Positions 53,380-64,000 of a stretch of DNA of 64,000 nucleotides are shown piece by piece (the first letter of the stretch is position 1; every line of letters starts with the position of its first letter). The DNA is from Molanna angustata (taxonomy: Eukaryota; Arthropoda; Insecta; Trichoptera; Molannidae), in contig OY754981.1 in assembly GCA_963576475.1 (NCBI GenBank), forward strand, positions 846,546 to 910,545, in the 5' to 3' direction. A program made the translations under genes and the position numbers. The notes beneath the pieces were generated by a model. The model worked only from the letters and a program-made list of their open reading frames with translations. It ran no database searches and was not told the origin of the DNA.

Positions 53380-55130
53380 ATTTTTTTAAAATTAAAGCTT
53401 TCAGTTAAATAATAAAAACAAAATTTTTATCTGGTATTTAGTTTTTTAAAACTAGTCACAGTATTACTCCACTTCGATCAGCTTTTCAACATATACCAAA
53501 TATTGTAAAGTAGGCTAAAAGTCTACGCTTTTCGTTTTTAGGTTTACTTATAGCATATGGATGACATTTAGGGGAGATCGAGGCGCCTGTCCATGCTCCC
53601 GACGGGGAGCAAGTCGGAAGACTTGTATGTTAATTAATCAATTAAAATTATGTGCCCAACTGTGAAAAGAAATTATGGCCTGTTTAACTCCAACATGCAA
53701 AGGACTTTCTTTTGAATATATTAAAACAAAAACTTTTTTATTTTAAATATTCCCAAGAAATGAAAATCGTTTATAATATTCATGATGTGAATATATACCA
53801 CACGACAACTAGTTGGGGTAATTTTACGACCATAAACGATGACCAGAACCCTCCAGGGCAGGTGTTGGCTATCCTCTCTTCGCACCCCTTCATCGTCTTT
53901 ATAATATAAAGTTGTATTTCTGTTCTTTCTCAGGGCCGTTCTTTTTATGAAAATATTTACGTTATATTATGTCATTTGTTTCACAAACTCATTAATCTTA
54001 ATATCCCATCCTCTTAATTCTCAGCTATTTTGATATCCTTTTCTTAGTAGCTACGAAAAAGTAGGATCATGCGAAGCATGAGGACCTAGCTTGACAAAAG
54101 CCCGATATTCTGAACACGTTGTATGAAAATAATCAGCAATCTAAATATTATACTGAAAATTTGAACAGATTTTCAAATACAACTATAAAATTTATTTTCG
54201 CAAGTATCAAAGCAAGAAAAGAAATTTTGAAATTGTCGACTTATTTCTATATTAATATTAAAACAAAAATATGCAACAATGTAAGTTATTGCCACGAGGA
54301 AATATCTTCCAACCAACCAAAGAACGTGACGACTCTATTTAATTAATTTGTAATTAAACATATGTAGAAAAAAAAAACAACCTTAAAAAAAGATGAAATA
54401 AAACTGAACAAAAATAAAGATTAAATTATATATTGAAATATTTTTTCTAGTGTCTCTTTTTATTTTGAATAATCGTGTATATTTTTCTGATTGTTTTGTT
54501 TCTTTTTATCCTCCCCGATTACTAGCGCTCAAAGTTCGTGCACTTGTAAAACATACGGTGAATCCGGTCCTGTCCCTTCTTACACGACACAACCCTTTCA
54601 TTTTTTATTTTTCTTAATCCAACCAACTCATCCGTGGAGATCATTGGACAGTGAAGGGTTAAAAAATGTGCTTCAAACTAAGGTACCTACTTACAATAAA
54701 TAATAATATGTGTACACGACATCTTTCAATTTTTAATGTAACGGTTTTTGTAGAAACGTGGCGTTATTTTTTTTAATTAAGATTGTTTGCTTTCATTTGA
54801 ACCAATGGTTATAAAATATAAGTACATAATATATTTTACGACCACAAATGCAAGACCAAGTTAACAAAGGTGGTCGTTTTTTGTCTAGTAGGTCTTATAT
54901 AATTTTTATTAAATTTCTTAGATTTTTTATGCCTATATTGTATGTAAACAATTACAATGAAAATTATATAAATATTTTTTTTCTAGTTTCATTATTTAAT
55001 GCGCTATTAAGTCTATAGTAGGCTAAATAGGTTTATAAAAATTGAATTTGATAAATACACTTCATGTAAAATTAGTCTTTATAAACAATTCTTGTATTTT
55101 TTATTTTTTAAATTATTGTATATAATACAC
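53380..55130. other. Unassigned DNA with one LINE 3' remnant
   Basis: 54282-54322 (GTAAGTTATTGCCACGAGG, ATCTTCCAACC) resembles the reversed CR1-like 3' end. Frames at 53712-54703 show no motif. Confidence 0.45.
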
Positions 55131-55134
55131 ACAA

Positions 55135-55660
55135 ATATATTGCACACTGGCGGGCTTATTGCCATTAGGCAATTTATTCCAATCTACAAGATTTCAAAGT
55201 ATTACGAAATTGTCTATGTGTATTAACAAAAGAACGAAAGCTTAAAAATAACAAAACAAAAAAAAAAGAAAAAAAAACTACCTTATAGCAAAAAAAATGG
55301 TAGGAAAGGACAAGGAAAGGAAATAGGGATCTGAAGTTTAGGGATAAATAATCCTTTAGTTTTTTTTTTGAAAATACAAAGTGAGTTAGACGACGCAATA
55401 TCTAGCTGTTTCTACTTTGAACAAAGAGCTGAGAAATTCTATATTGTGGATAGGGATGGATAGTGTTGTACGTTTAGTAGATCGGAGTGAAAGTCCTTGA
55501 TTGTATAATTAAGTGAATTTGTTTTTAAGGTACTGTGGAAGGTTTGGATTATTGAAGAATATTGTACAATAGTGACAAAATATGTATATTATTGCGCCGC
55601 TGGCGTATCTTGGGCCAACAGAGAGGATTGCGATTAGATTATACATACATATATGGTCAA
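55135..55660 (-). pseudogene. CR1-like LINE 3' end, inverted partner
   Basis: Reverse copy of 55933-56620 with internal deletions: TGTTGGCCCAAGATACGCCAGC, ACAATATTCTTC, CCTTCCACAGTACCTTAAAAAC, GACTTTCACTCCGATCTAC and the 3' end with GGCAATAAGCCCGCCAGTGTGCA. Frameshifted throughout. Confidence 0.8.
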
Positions 55661-55683
55661 TTATTTTCTGCCACAACAAATTT

Positions 55684-55790
55684 CGTTCACCTATAGAACC
55701 AGCATTAATGCTTAATTTAAGGAATGTAGGAAGATGTATAAGCACTTGTTTAACAAGGCCATATACATTTTTTTATTAAAAAAAAAACAA
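55684..55790 (+). repeat. SINE-2 fragment between the two LINE copies
   Basis: TTCACCTATAGAACCAGCATTAATGC, GGAATGTAGGAAGATGTATAAGC and TTGTTTAACAAGGCCATATACATTTTT: the SINE-2 body and tail without head. Confidence 0.7.
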
Positions 55791-55932
55791 TTAATGTAAA
55801 TTAAAATGACAATGAATTTATAGTACAATTTCAATTAATGTATGATGAAAATGGCAATGATTATATACAGTAAAATACATATTAACAATAAATCAACAGC
55901 AAATGTACACAAAAATGCTAGTAAATAAGAAG

Positions 55933-56662
55933 TAAGTTGCTTGATTATGCCGATGTATGCTACTTGGATGCAAATGAAGTGCATCTCAATAAACTTGAAC
56001 GTCTTCAGAATATATGTATCAGATTCATCTTTGGGTTGAAAAAATTTGATCGCATATCACCTTACCGCAATCTTCTCTGTTGGCCCAGGATACGCCAGCG
56101 GCGCAATATACACATTTTGTCACTATTGTACAATATTCTCTCGAACCCAAACCTGCCACAGTACCTCAAAAGCAAATTCACTTATTTATCCAGTCATGGA
56201 CTTTCACTCCGATCTGCTGAATGTACAACACTTTCCATACCTATCCATAATACAGAATTTGTCAGCTCTTCGTTCGAAGTACAATCAGCAAGATTATGGA
56301 ATAGCCTTAGTCCGGATATTGCGTCGTCTAACTCACTTAGTATTTTCAAGAAAAAACTAAAGAAGGAATATTTATCCTTGAACACCTGATCCCGATTTCC
56401 TCTCCTGTCCTTACCATATCCTTTTTCTTGCTATGAATTATAATTAATTTTTTTGTTTTAATAGTATTTAAGTGTTATACGTATTTTCTTTGATTTCTTT
56501 TACTCTTTTTTATTTGCTGTTGTACATACACAATGTTGTCATACTTTGTAATCTGGTTGGTTGGAAGAAATTGCCTTATGGCAATAAGCCCGCCAGTGTA
56601 CAATTATATTTGTTTATATTATGTACAAAAAGATGTATAAATAAATAAATAAATAAGTAAAT
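55933..56662 (+). pseudogene. CR1-like LINE 3' end with open C-terminus
   Basis: 150 open codons at 55937-56389: LDYADVCYLDANE, HLNKLERLQNICIRFIFGL, RISPYRNLL, IRQRRNIHILSLLYNIL, NPNLPQYLKSKF, then FVSSSFEVQSARLWNSLSPDI and IFKKKLKKEYLSL. This is the C-terminal part of the RT thumb and beyond, well known in this LINE class. The 3' untranslated part has AAATTGCCTTATGGCAATAAGCCCGCCAGTGTACA and ends with an ATAA microsatellite. No stop or frameshift in the remaining part, so relatively recent, but no RT catalytic domain. Confidence 0.85.
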
Positions 56663-56669
56663 AAATTAA

Positions 56670-57525
56670 CATTAATGTGCCAATCACAAACCAACAATCA
56701 AATAACTACCTAATTAAGAAGTCAAATAAACACAACCTAATCCATTTGATTCAGTTCTTCATAATATAAAAAAATCATCTGATGCTAAACTTTCAATAAC
56801 TGTTGCAATGATTTTCCTTGCTAAAGGTTCCTTGCAGTTGTTACCCAGATGTACAAAACATATGCAAGTTGCAGCAACAATAGTATTGACAGTTGGTAAG
56901 GTATGTAACAGTATAGATAAATGCAACTATTTAACCCGTTTCTGGCATCCAAAGAGACATCTTTCTTAACCCTTTCACCGGATATTTACGCAAACAAAAT
57001 TCACATAATGTTACCTATATTTATAGGGTGAATATCATTTTGGAGAAATTTGAGAAAATATAAATCAATATAAACAATATCAAAGTATGTACATGTTTGC
57101 CTTATTTTTTACTCTTCGGAGATACAAGATGGTTCAATATGCCATACATCGTATAACTTTTGTTGCGATGCACCTGTCTTTAATACATTGGTGTTGTAAG
57201 TCATACTTTGCATGCATGAGATGACTCTAATATGATTGCCAGATGCCAATTTCTTCCAAATGCCCTGTGATTCCAGCCAACGATACCCTGGTGATTCCAG
57301 CCAAAGTACCTAAGTAGATATCTTCCTATAGTCACAAGTTTTCTTATTTATTATTTTTTTTAAATACTATTGTACGTTGCCCATTTCTTTAAATAAATAA
57401 ATAAAATATAAAGATTTTCGTGAGTTGATTTTAAATAACATGACACAGACATAGAAACCGATTGGTTTATCTCTACAACAGCGTGCTATGCCGATCGACA
57501 ATATTGTACTTGTAAATAAAAGAAA
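56670..57525. other. Mostly unassigned DNA
   Basis: 56775-56890 is repeat U copy 2 (see 33785-33890). GTGATTCCAGCCAA(C/A)G occurs twice at 57268-57308. Confidence 0.45.
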
Positions 57526-57530
57526 ATATT

Positions 57531-57698
57531 TTATTCATTCGTTCATTTGTACCATCACGGCTTATCACGCAATATGGGGTAACCAGCAACAGGTGTGCGG
57601 GTGTGCATTACCTAATAAAATAAAACACGACACGTGCGTGCATCCCCTCTCCAGTCTCGTCAAACTTAAAAAGGCAACATTCAGAATGGGTGTAATTT
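57531..57698 (-). repeat. SINE-1 family, copy f1 (3' part only)
   Basis: The 3' half, from CCCATTCTGAATGTTGCC to CCCCATATTGCGTGATAAGC and GTGATGGTACAAATGAACG on the - strand. It sits directly beside f2, either as an independent insertion or a partial duplication. Confidence 0.75.
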
Positions 57699-57704
57699 AC
57701 TATT

Positions 57705-58019
57705 TTATTCATTCATTCATTCATACCATCATGGCATATCCCACAATGTGGGGTAACCAGCGAAAGGTGTGCGGGTGTGCATTGCCTTATAAAAGGGAGC
57801 ACAACACATATGTATATACCCACACACCAGTCTCGTCTCAACTAAAAAGGCACTACATTCAGAATGGGTGGTGAACCTCATTGCTCAACTATGTCAGATG
57901 TTATTGTTGCCTGTTGTATTTTCGATTACCCGGCTCTTACGGGACACTCGAAAACAGTAATAGAAAATAGTGGAAGCACTATTCTAAGCCGGTGCTTCAC
58001 AGCATCGTGGGAAATAAAT
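57705..58019 (-). repeat. SINE-1 family, copy f2 (nearly full length)
   Basis: Includes GTGAAGCACCGGCTTAGAATAGTGCTTCC and all body blocks through GCCATGATGGTATGAATGAATG on the - strand. Very close to copy c (24213-24502). Only the tRNA-like head is absent. Confidence 0.85.
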
Positions 58020-58056
58020 TGTATGTAATGGAATATACCTATACTTTAGATGTGTA

Positions 58057-58236
58057 GATGGGTGGTGACAGAGCGGATAGCGCACTGGATTAATAATCCA
58101 GTGGTCGCGAATTCGAATCCTGCCTCGACCGATTTCGTTCACCAAGCATTTATGCTTATTTTAGGGAACGTAGGAAGATGTATATGTACTTGTTTAACAA
58201 GGACATACCTATTCATTTTTTATAAAATAAATGAAA
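58057..58236 (+). repeat. SINE-2 family, copy d (complete)
   Basis: GGGTGGTGACAGAGCGGATAGC and GAATTCGAATCC form the boxes; the body has CCGATTTCGTTCACC, GCTTATTTTAGGGAACGTAGG and the tail TTTAACAAGGACATACCTATTCATTTTT. Clearest full-length copy. Confidence 0.85.
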
Positions 58237-58464
58237 TAAAATAAAAAATAATAAAAAAATGAATATATTATTTCAATAAATATACCTATCGCATTGATTT
58301 CTAATAGTTATTATTGAGTATATCTAATAAGTAAAATATTTCATTCTATACAGAATGCTTTACCAGTATCCAAGTTACAGAAAAACAGATGTCTTCAATA
58401 CCAGAAATTAAAATTATAGGTATTTACTTTTAATAAATGTAGAATCACAGAATCATTACACAGA

Positions 58465-58600
58465 ATTTCTCAGGTCGTTGTTCAAAGTACCTGGAGTAAG
58501 ACTATGGTCTGGATACCTTAGTCTGTATATTACGTCGTCTTACTTACTTCTATGTACTTGTTTCAAGTGTTTCAAGGACACATTCATTAAAAAAATAGCT
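58465..58600 (+). pseudogene. Eroded CR1-like LINE C-terminus
   Basis: TTGTTCAAAGTA, AAGACTATGG, CCTTAGTCTGTATATTACGTCGTCT and TACTT match 56268-56340 of the CR1-like LINE at DNA level. No open frame. Confidence 0.55.
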
Positions 58601-59053
58601 ATATTATAATACGATATAACATAATTTACTATGTACCTAATAATGTTAATTAGTTGCAGGAATCTCTAAATAAAAAATTATATATAATAATCGTATGGTC
58701 ACCCCTTGCAAAGCTGCAGACAGTGTTTTGGTCAATAGGTACCAAGTACACAGGGTGTTCCTGTAATATCGAATTGTAACATTGTATGGAATTTGCGTGA
58801 CGCGTTATGACGTGACATGACGCGACATTACAGAAAAGTACAGTTACTATTTGTGAAAGTAGGTATACTCTCCATTATATCACAGGCAACCATTATTAAT
58901 AACTATATGTATTGTTAATATCACACAAAATATATCAATACAATCGTACCTCGTTTTACAGTCGAGATTTCGAATGAATAAATAAACTTAGATTTAAAGT
59001 ATTTCTAAATGAATATTTAATGTAGGAAATATTGTATGTATAGCTAAAATTAA

Positions 59054-59184
59054 TTTAAAACGCACCCAAAAACAAGTTGCCACATGATATCCGTCGTCTC
59101 ACAGATCTTGACATAATTAAAAACTGTATCTCCGCCCTGAATCGAACCCGAGACAAACAACTTAGCCACGAACGCCGACTATAA
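59054..59184 (-). repeat. SINE-3 family, copy c
   Basis: On the - strand GTTCGTGGCTAAGTTGTTTG, CGGGTTCGATTCAGGGCGGAGATACAGTTTTTAAT-type sequence, ATCTGTGAGACGACGGATATC, and GTGGCAACTTGTTTTTGGGTGCG. The D-arm to anticodon-arm part of the head is deleted. Confidence 0.75.
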
Positions 59185-59223
59185 TTCATTTGCAAACGAA
59201 AAATCCAAGACAAAAATATGTCA

Positions 59224-59645
59224 GAAAAGTTTTCTTTCCACATATTGCAAAGTTTGTTTAAGGGGACGACTGCTGACAACGTACCTATTTTTTCAATTTG
59301 ATATTGCATCATTACTACAAAACAAATCATTTTGAAAAAAATAACCTAGTTAGTTTGGATATTAATAAAGAAAAATATAACTTACCTTTTTAATTATGTT
59401 CTGTATATATTACTGTAGAAATATAATAAGCATACCCCGATTTTTGACATTTTCGGAAAAGTTAACTTTCCACATATTGTAAAGTTTGTTCAAGGGTACG
59501 ACTGCTGCCAACCTATTTTTTCAATTGGATATTGCATTATTACTACAAAACAAATCATTTTGAAAAAAATAACTTAGTTTGGATATTAGTAAAAAAAATA
59601 TACATTAACTTTTGAACTATATTCTGTATTTATTCCTGTATAAAT
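59224..59645 (+). repeat. Tandem copies of a TTAA-family Q arm (about 231-bp step)
   Basis: Both units begin GAAAAGTT(..)CTTTCCACATATTG(C/T)AAAGTTTGTT(T/C)AAGG, then ACGACTGCTG(A/C)CAAC, ATTTTTTCAATT(T/G)GATATTGCAT, ACAAATCATTTTGAAAAAAATAAC and TTCTGTAT(A/T)TATT. The shared left flank shows the repeat is a segmental tandem duplication and not two insertions. Confidence 0.85.
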
Positions 59646-59655
59646 ATCTTCTTCT

Positions 59656-59943
59656 CTATGTGTCCTGTCGGGTCCCCCCGACGTTGACGATTATTCGGGA
59701 GAAACTTTCCCTGTCCTGTGCGGTGCGGAACAAGTCCTCCACACGTCTCATTCCAGTCCACTCCCGAATGTTACGGAGCCAGGATAGCTGCTTCCTGCCG
59801 ACCCCTCTACGGCCCTCAATCTTTCCTTTTATGATCAACTGTACGATCGAGTATTTTTCGCCTCTCATTATGTGACCAAAATATGAAGTCATACGGAGCT
59901 TGACTGTCGTGAACAACTGTCTGTCAGTATAAGCTCTACGCAA
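59656..59943 (-). pseudogene. LINE tail, 95 open codons
   Basis: On the - strand YFGHIMRGEKYSIVQLIIKG, KIEGRRGVGRKQLSWLRNIR, WTGMRRVEDLFRTAQDR and IIVNV, the known C-terminal tail (FGHVMRGEKYxLLQLIIQGKIEGRRGxGRRxxSWLxNLRxW) of an insect LINE family. It ends inside the left side of the second Q arm. 5'-truncated. Confidence 0.8.
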
Positions 59944-60029
59944 GACCTGTAGAAATATAAGAAACCAAAAAAATATATATTCAAATAATATTTGGCATAC
60001 AAAATAAGTCTTTTTTAATTTTTTAAATT

Positions 60030-60150
60030 ATTAAATTAAGTTGCCAGTCTCAAATTTGTTTCAAGTTGATTGAACGACACCATCCCATTGGGTGCACAAT
60101 CGACCCACTATATTCTACGCGTACAAAGGCATGTTAGGTATTTCCTATTT
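60030..60150 (+). repeat. Dispersed repeat V, copy 2
   Basis: GTTGCCAGTCTCAAATTTGTTTC, GATTGAACGACACCATCCCATTG, ACCCACTATATTCT: diverged copy of 32308-32410. Confidence 0.65.
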
Positions 60151-60384
60151 TTATAATTTATTTGTTTAGATTATTTATATGTCGAGGTTTGCCTGTAGAT
60201 ATATGGTAGTGACCAGGCGTTGATAAGAAATGCATCTGTGGCAGATGTTCAAAGAAACATTCAATTGCTTGCATCCTGTTGCAGATTACACTACATGCAT
60301 ACATACATACGTACAGATTCTAGTAACATTAGTGTCATGTTTTCATGATCATTTAAAAAATATTTTATTTATCCATTTTTAATT

Positions 60385-61309
60385 CTCCACACTACGTAAT
60401 AGTGGTGTCATGATTTCGCAATTTTCAAGCGTATTTTTTTTTACATCAATTTCTCAACGGGTATCATGTAGAGAGTGCACACTGTGAGTTTCGTCGTGAT
60501 GTGTTTGCATGTATGGCGTACGGATTATGCTTTTTGTGTCCTCTCTACAGCCCAAACTATAAGTCTGATCGACTTCATATGAACATCATATTATGTGTAA
60601 AGTACATAGACCTAGAGCTGATTAGTTTTCCATAGACAACTTTTATTTTTCTCTCTATGAATTCATCATTTACGTTGTTTTTTGTGATCAACTTCATATT
60701 GATGCCGATGTATGTGTCAAGATAGAAGAATGCGGTGTTCGGTTCGGTAGAGAGTAAAAAACACACTTGTCTATAGAGACACATACATACAATATCAATA
60801 TGAAGTTGATCACTCAATGTATGCATACAGAAGCTATTTTACTTCTGTTATTTACATTTTTTATACAAATATGAAATTTATTTCACGTTGATATGGCACA
60901 CTATAGATTTTTTTCTTTAAATTTTTCAATCCTTGAATGCATTTTTGATGAGTGTATTTTTGTTGTATCGAAATTTCAAACAGTATACAAAAAACATTAT
61001 TTTCCAGACCGTGAGAGCATTTTGAAAATTTGGACAGATGAAAAGTTGTCTATGGAAAACTAATCAGCTCTAGGTCTAATCAGCACTTTACACAGATGAT
61101 GTAAATATGAAGTCGATTGGACTTATAGTTTGGGCTACAGAGAGGACACAGAAAGGATATTTCCGTACGCCATACGCCATACATACAAACACATCACGAT
61201 GAAACTCACAGTGTGCACTCTCTACAAAATACCCGTTGAGAAATTGATGTAAAAAAATACGCTTAAAAATTGTGAAATCATGACTTCTCCACTATTCCAT
61301 AGTGTGGAG
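60385..61309. mobile_element. MITE S: 0.9-kb element with about 260-bp terminal inverted repeats
   Basis: Left CTCCACACTACGTAATAGTGG is mirrored on the right by a run ending CATAGTGTGGAG. The arms 60385-60645 and 61043-61309 pair through TCATGATTTCGCAATTTT, ACATCAATTTCTCAACGGG, GAGAGTGCACACTGTGAG, ATCACGACG..., CAGCCCAAACTATAAGTC and AGAGCTGATTAGTTTTCCATAGACAAC. The interior has a second, inner inverted repeat (TGATCAACTTCATATTGATG near 60687, mirrored near 60796) and a segment like the shared LINE 3' end. No transposase. Confidence 0.85.
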
Positions 61310-61314
61310 AGTAA

Positions 61315-62750
61315 AAGTAATGGAACTGAATAAAACTAAATAAATGTACATTGCTCAGTTCTCATTAATTACCTTATTACTGCATGACATGAGCGTGATA
61401 TAATGTATTTATAGAACTTCCTTCCGCTTTTATCACAGATAAAAACCGTCACCAATTAAATACTCGAGAATAAATAAATACATAATTAAGTTAACCAAGT
61501 TTTTAATTGATTGTGGTTCCGCTTAATTTCATCCATCCTTTTATGGACATCTTTTGTGACAGATGACGGACATTAAATATCTGACGCTATTGTCTTAATT
61601 ATGTACATAAGAATGGTAACTTATTTAAAAATAGAGAGAGTTCATAGTCGAATGTGTTGTTTTGTGAGGGAAAGATTTGAATTAAAACGACCATTTGAAC
61701 AGCATTTATGAAGCCCCTAGTGCCTCAACGGACATAAAACTCTCCTTCGTCCAGTAATGGACATAGACCTTCACAGCACCCTATCCTGGGCAGACCTCAT
61801 CCAATCACTTGTCCATTATAGACAGTTTTCATACAATCTGGGAATCATTATAAGTTACCTGAGAAAAATAAATAAAAAAATATAATAAACATTTCAATTA
61901 TTGTCTGATTGTAATAAAATAAATAAATAAGTAAATAATATCCACTTCATTTTGTATTGCGATAATTCTGTAGATATAATTTATTTATTTATAAAAATCT
62001 TACAAGTTATTGAGTACAATTAATATGAAACTAGGGCCTCTGCCCCTGGCCGCTATCGCGGCCCAACCCTCAACGTCCGCTGCGCGGCTTATTTGTTTGT
62101 GAAATAGATGCGAAATAACCTTATAAAGCTAAATATCGTCAAATATACCATTTATTTTATTTTATTTATTTATATAACTAAGCACAGACACAGGCATGAA
62201 TGCCCAAATATTTCTGCGCATAATAGCTTATGTATGGGAAGTACATATCATAATAAGAATTGTTTGTAGGTAAGTATATAAATTTCCTACCTACACTACA
62301 CTATGCAGTGTACGGAAGGTGCGGTGTCAATTTTACATGATGTATATAGTTATTATGTTGCGGGTGGATGTTACACAACATTTGAAAACTAAATATCTTT
62401 ACGTGAAAACGTTAAAATCAAGTAATAAAACAGTATTTTTATAGTAAAAATGCGGAAATTATAAAAAAATATTTCGACAATGTTTTGAAATAAATGCGTT
62501 ATATGAAATGCGTACGTTTGAAATTACAAACCTGTCATCTTTTTGCGTGTTTTTATGACATATTGAAAGCAATGTTGTCAGTATTCAAAATGGATATTCC
62601 GCAGATTATTACTTTTATTATAAAATTTATTCTGAATGTTTAAAATTCCTTTTTAAACAATAATACTGTCAATTTATGCAGAAAATACATTTAAAATGAA
62701 TAATTTGTACTTTTTCGCATAAATGTATTTTTTATTTTAAAGAAGAATTT
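61315..62750. other. Mostly unassigned DNA
   Basis: 61725-61830 may be a LINE tail on the - strand (DWMRSAQDRVL, stop, RSM). 62035-62092 is a short GC-rich patch (GGCCGCTATCGCGGCCC, an inverted repeat). Otherwise nothing recognised. Confidence 0.4.
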
Positions 62751-62807
62751 CGAATGCGAAAATTGATTAAGGAAGAATTATTTCACTGGCAATCCGAACG
62801 ACGAAAA

Positions 62808-63071
62808 AACATAGCGTACAGTAATTATATTATAGATAAAAACATAGCGTACAGTAATTATATTATAGATAAAAACATAGCGTACAGTAATTATATTATA
62901 GATAAAAACATAGCGTACAGTAATTATATTATAGATAAAAACATAGCGTACAGTAATTATATTATAGATAAAAACATAGCGTACAGTAATTATATTATAG
63001 ATAAAAACATAGCGTACAGTAATTATATTATAGATAAAAACATAGCGTACAGTAATTATATTATAGATAAA
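62808..63071 (+). repeat. Eight identical 33-bp tandem repeats
   Basis: The unit starting AACATAGCGTACAGTAATTA is repeated eight times with no change, exact step 33 bases. As 33 is divisible by three, it stays open in the frame of 62754-63110 and would encode eight copies of an 11-residue unit (NIAYSNYIIDK). The upstream codons MRKLIKEELFHWQSERRK do not match any family I know. Confidence 0.95.
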
Positions 63072-63109
63072 AAAAATACTGTCTATTTCTTCTCTATAAT
63101 TTCATATTA

Positions 63110-63850
63110 GTATCTATAAACTTTCAAAATGTTCCGGATTTTTTTTTACATATTAATTTATTTATTTTTAATCTTGATATTTAATATTTTATAACTATAA
63201 TCACATAATCACCAATCTCACAAGGACTATGCCTTTTCGAGGTTGACGATTTCACACAATTAGTGCGACATACTTCGATATATTTCTTTAAAATAATAAT
63301 ACATAAAACAGAAATGTACCTACTGATTAAAAATACATTCAGGGGTTGTCAAACTTTGAAGAGAAAAAAGTGTAAACTATTTTTTACTAGATAGTTTTGT
63401 GCTGGCCACAACACACTCTTAACGTCGAAGAGTTGACCCTGTATATAGATTTTCATAGAGGTGTAAGTATATTAATATGTCGTTATAATTTGGGAGTATA
63501 AGAATACGTATAGTACCTATATCCTTGCTAAACAGGAAGTGAGTATTTAAGCACGATGACGTAGTGACATCTGTTGAGAACAATAATAAGTAACAATCAT
63601 AATTTATACAATCCAAGACACTATACATTATATTATTTGAAGGCTTTATAATTGTTCTTCGAGATCACTAAGTCCGCATGTCCAATGGGACCTTGAAGAG
63701 GCCTACGGACAGCAACGAGGAGCTCCGATCTGTAAGAGGACACAATTGGGTGGGAACACTCCTAAAGGGTGTGATCCGAAGTTTGGTCCGGACATTCACA
63801 AAACTGACATGCGCCAGAAATATCATTTCATTTTTACATAAACTTTTTTT
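63110..63850. other. Unassigned DNA
   Basis: 63665-63820 is GC-richer than its surroundings but has only chance frames on both strands. Confidence 0.45.
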
Positions 63851-63851
63851 A

Positions 63852-63940
63852 AACCAATTTCTCAATAGATGGCGTTACAAAAAAGTTTTTAAGTCATTTC
63901 ATAGATGGCGATAGTGTGTCAGCTTATTCTCAAGCGAATA
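63852..63940 (+). repeat. Dispersed repeat Y, copy 2
   Basis: CTCAATAGATGGCGTTACAAAAA, TCATTTCATAGATGGCGATAGT, GCTTATTCTCAAGCGAAT: second copy of 8321-8409. Confidence 0.65.
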
Positions 63941-64000
63941 GATTTTCGTAATTAACATTTATACCTAATGTTTTCAAAAAATTGGATTTATAGGTAATAC

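Noticed and set aside
62808..63071. CRISPR-like array
   Set aside because: The eight units are contiguous with no spacers, in a eukaryotic context; it is a minisatellite.

Overview
The window reads as eukaryotic, AT-rich, non-coding DNA from an insect. I infer a moth or butterfly from the mix of mobile elements: RTE-, CR1- and Jockey-like LINEs, tRNA-derived SINEs, a CsRn1/Kabuki-type Gypsy element, Helentron-like elements and many foldback MITEs. No intact host protein-coding gene, rRNA gene or functional tRNA gene could be supported. Nearly every long reading frame lies in a mobile element or is a shadow of one.

The best preserved unit is a Gypsy (Ty3) LTR retrotransposon at about 13678-21445. 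It has two 667-bp LTRs differing at about four positions, an unusual array of three to four tandem tRNA-Trp-type primer binding sites, a roughly 1.8-kb A/T-rich leader, gag with a CHCC zinc motif, and pol in two frames. Pol carries a nonsense codon and a frameshift in the RNase H region. The element sits in an older repeat (family X), which also took a 5'-truncated RTE LINE (12343-13552, 16-bp target-site duplication). A second copy of X at 46740-47147 lacks both insertions and so serves as an empty-site control.

Region by region. 0-9.9 kb: LINE tails, two SINE families, a TTAA-flanked foldback element with a nested SINE, and two copies of a foldback MITE. 9.98-11.0 kb: Helentron-like copy 1. 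12-21.5 kb: the nested X/RTE/Gypsy block. 22.4-23.7 kb: Helentron-like copy 3 with LINE sequence inside. 26.2-26.4 kb: a perfect 94-bp inverted repeat whose right arm carries a complete-looking hammerhead ribozyme core. 28 kb: a foldback MITE with a nested SINE. 33-37 kb: mostly unassigned DNA with repeat fragments. 37.6-38.6 kb: Helentron-like copy 2. 38.6-43 kb: a graveyard of LINE 3' ends. 45.5 kb: a Harbinger-like MITE. 48.2-49.9 kb: a decayed LINE with a reverse transcriptase. 50.0-50.4 kb: a large TTTA array. 55.1-56.7 kb: an inverted pair of CR1-like LINE 3' ends. 57.5-59.6 kb: SINEs and TTAA-family arms. 60.4-61.3 kb: a 0.9-kb MITE with about 260-bp inverted repeats. 62.8-63.1 kb: eight identical 33-bp tandem repeats.

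One LINE 3' end (ending in CGTGATGGTATGTATG-like sequence) recurs in LINE remnants, at the 3' end of a SINE family, inside the Helentron-like elements and inside the 60-kb MITE. It therefore links four element classes. All comparisons were made by eye within the window; nothing was searched against a database.
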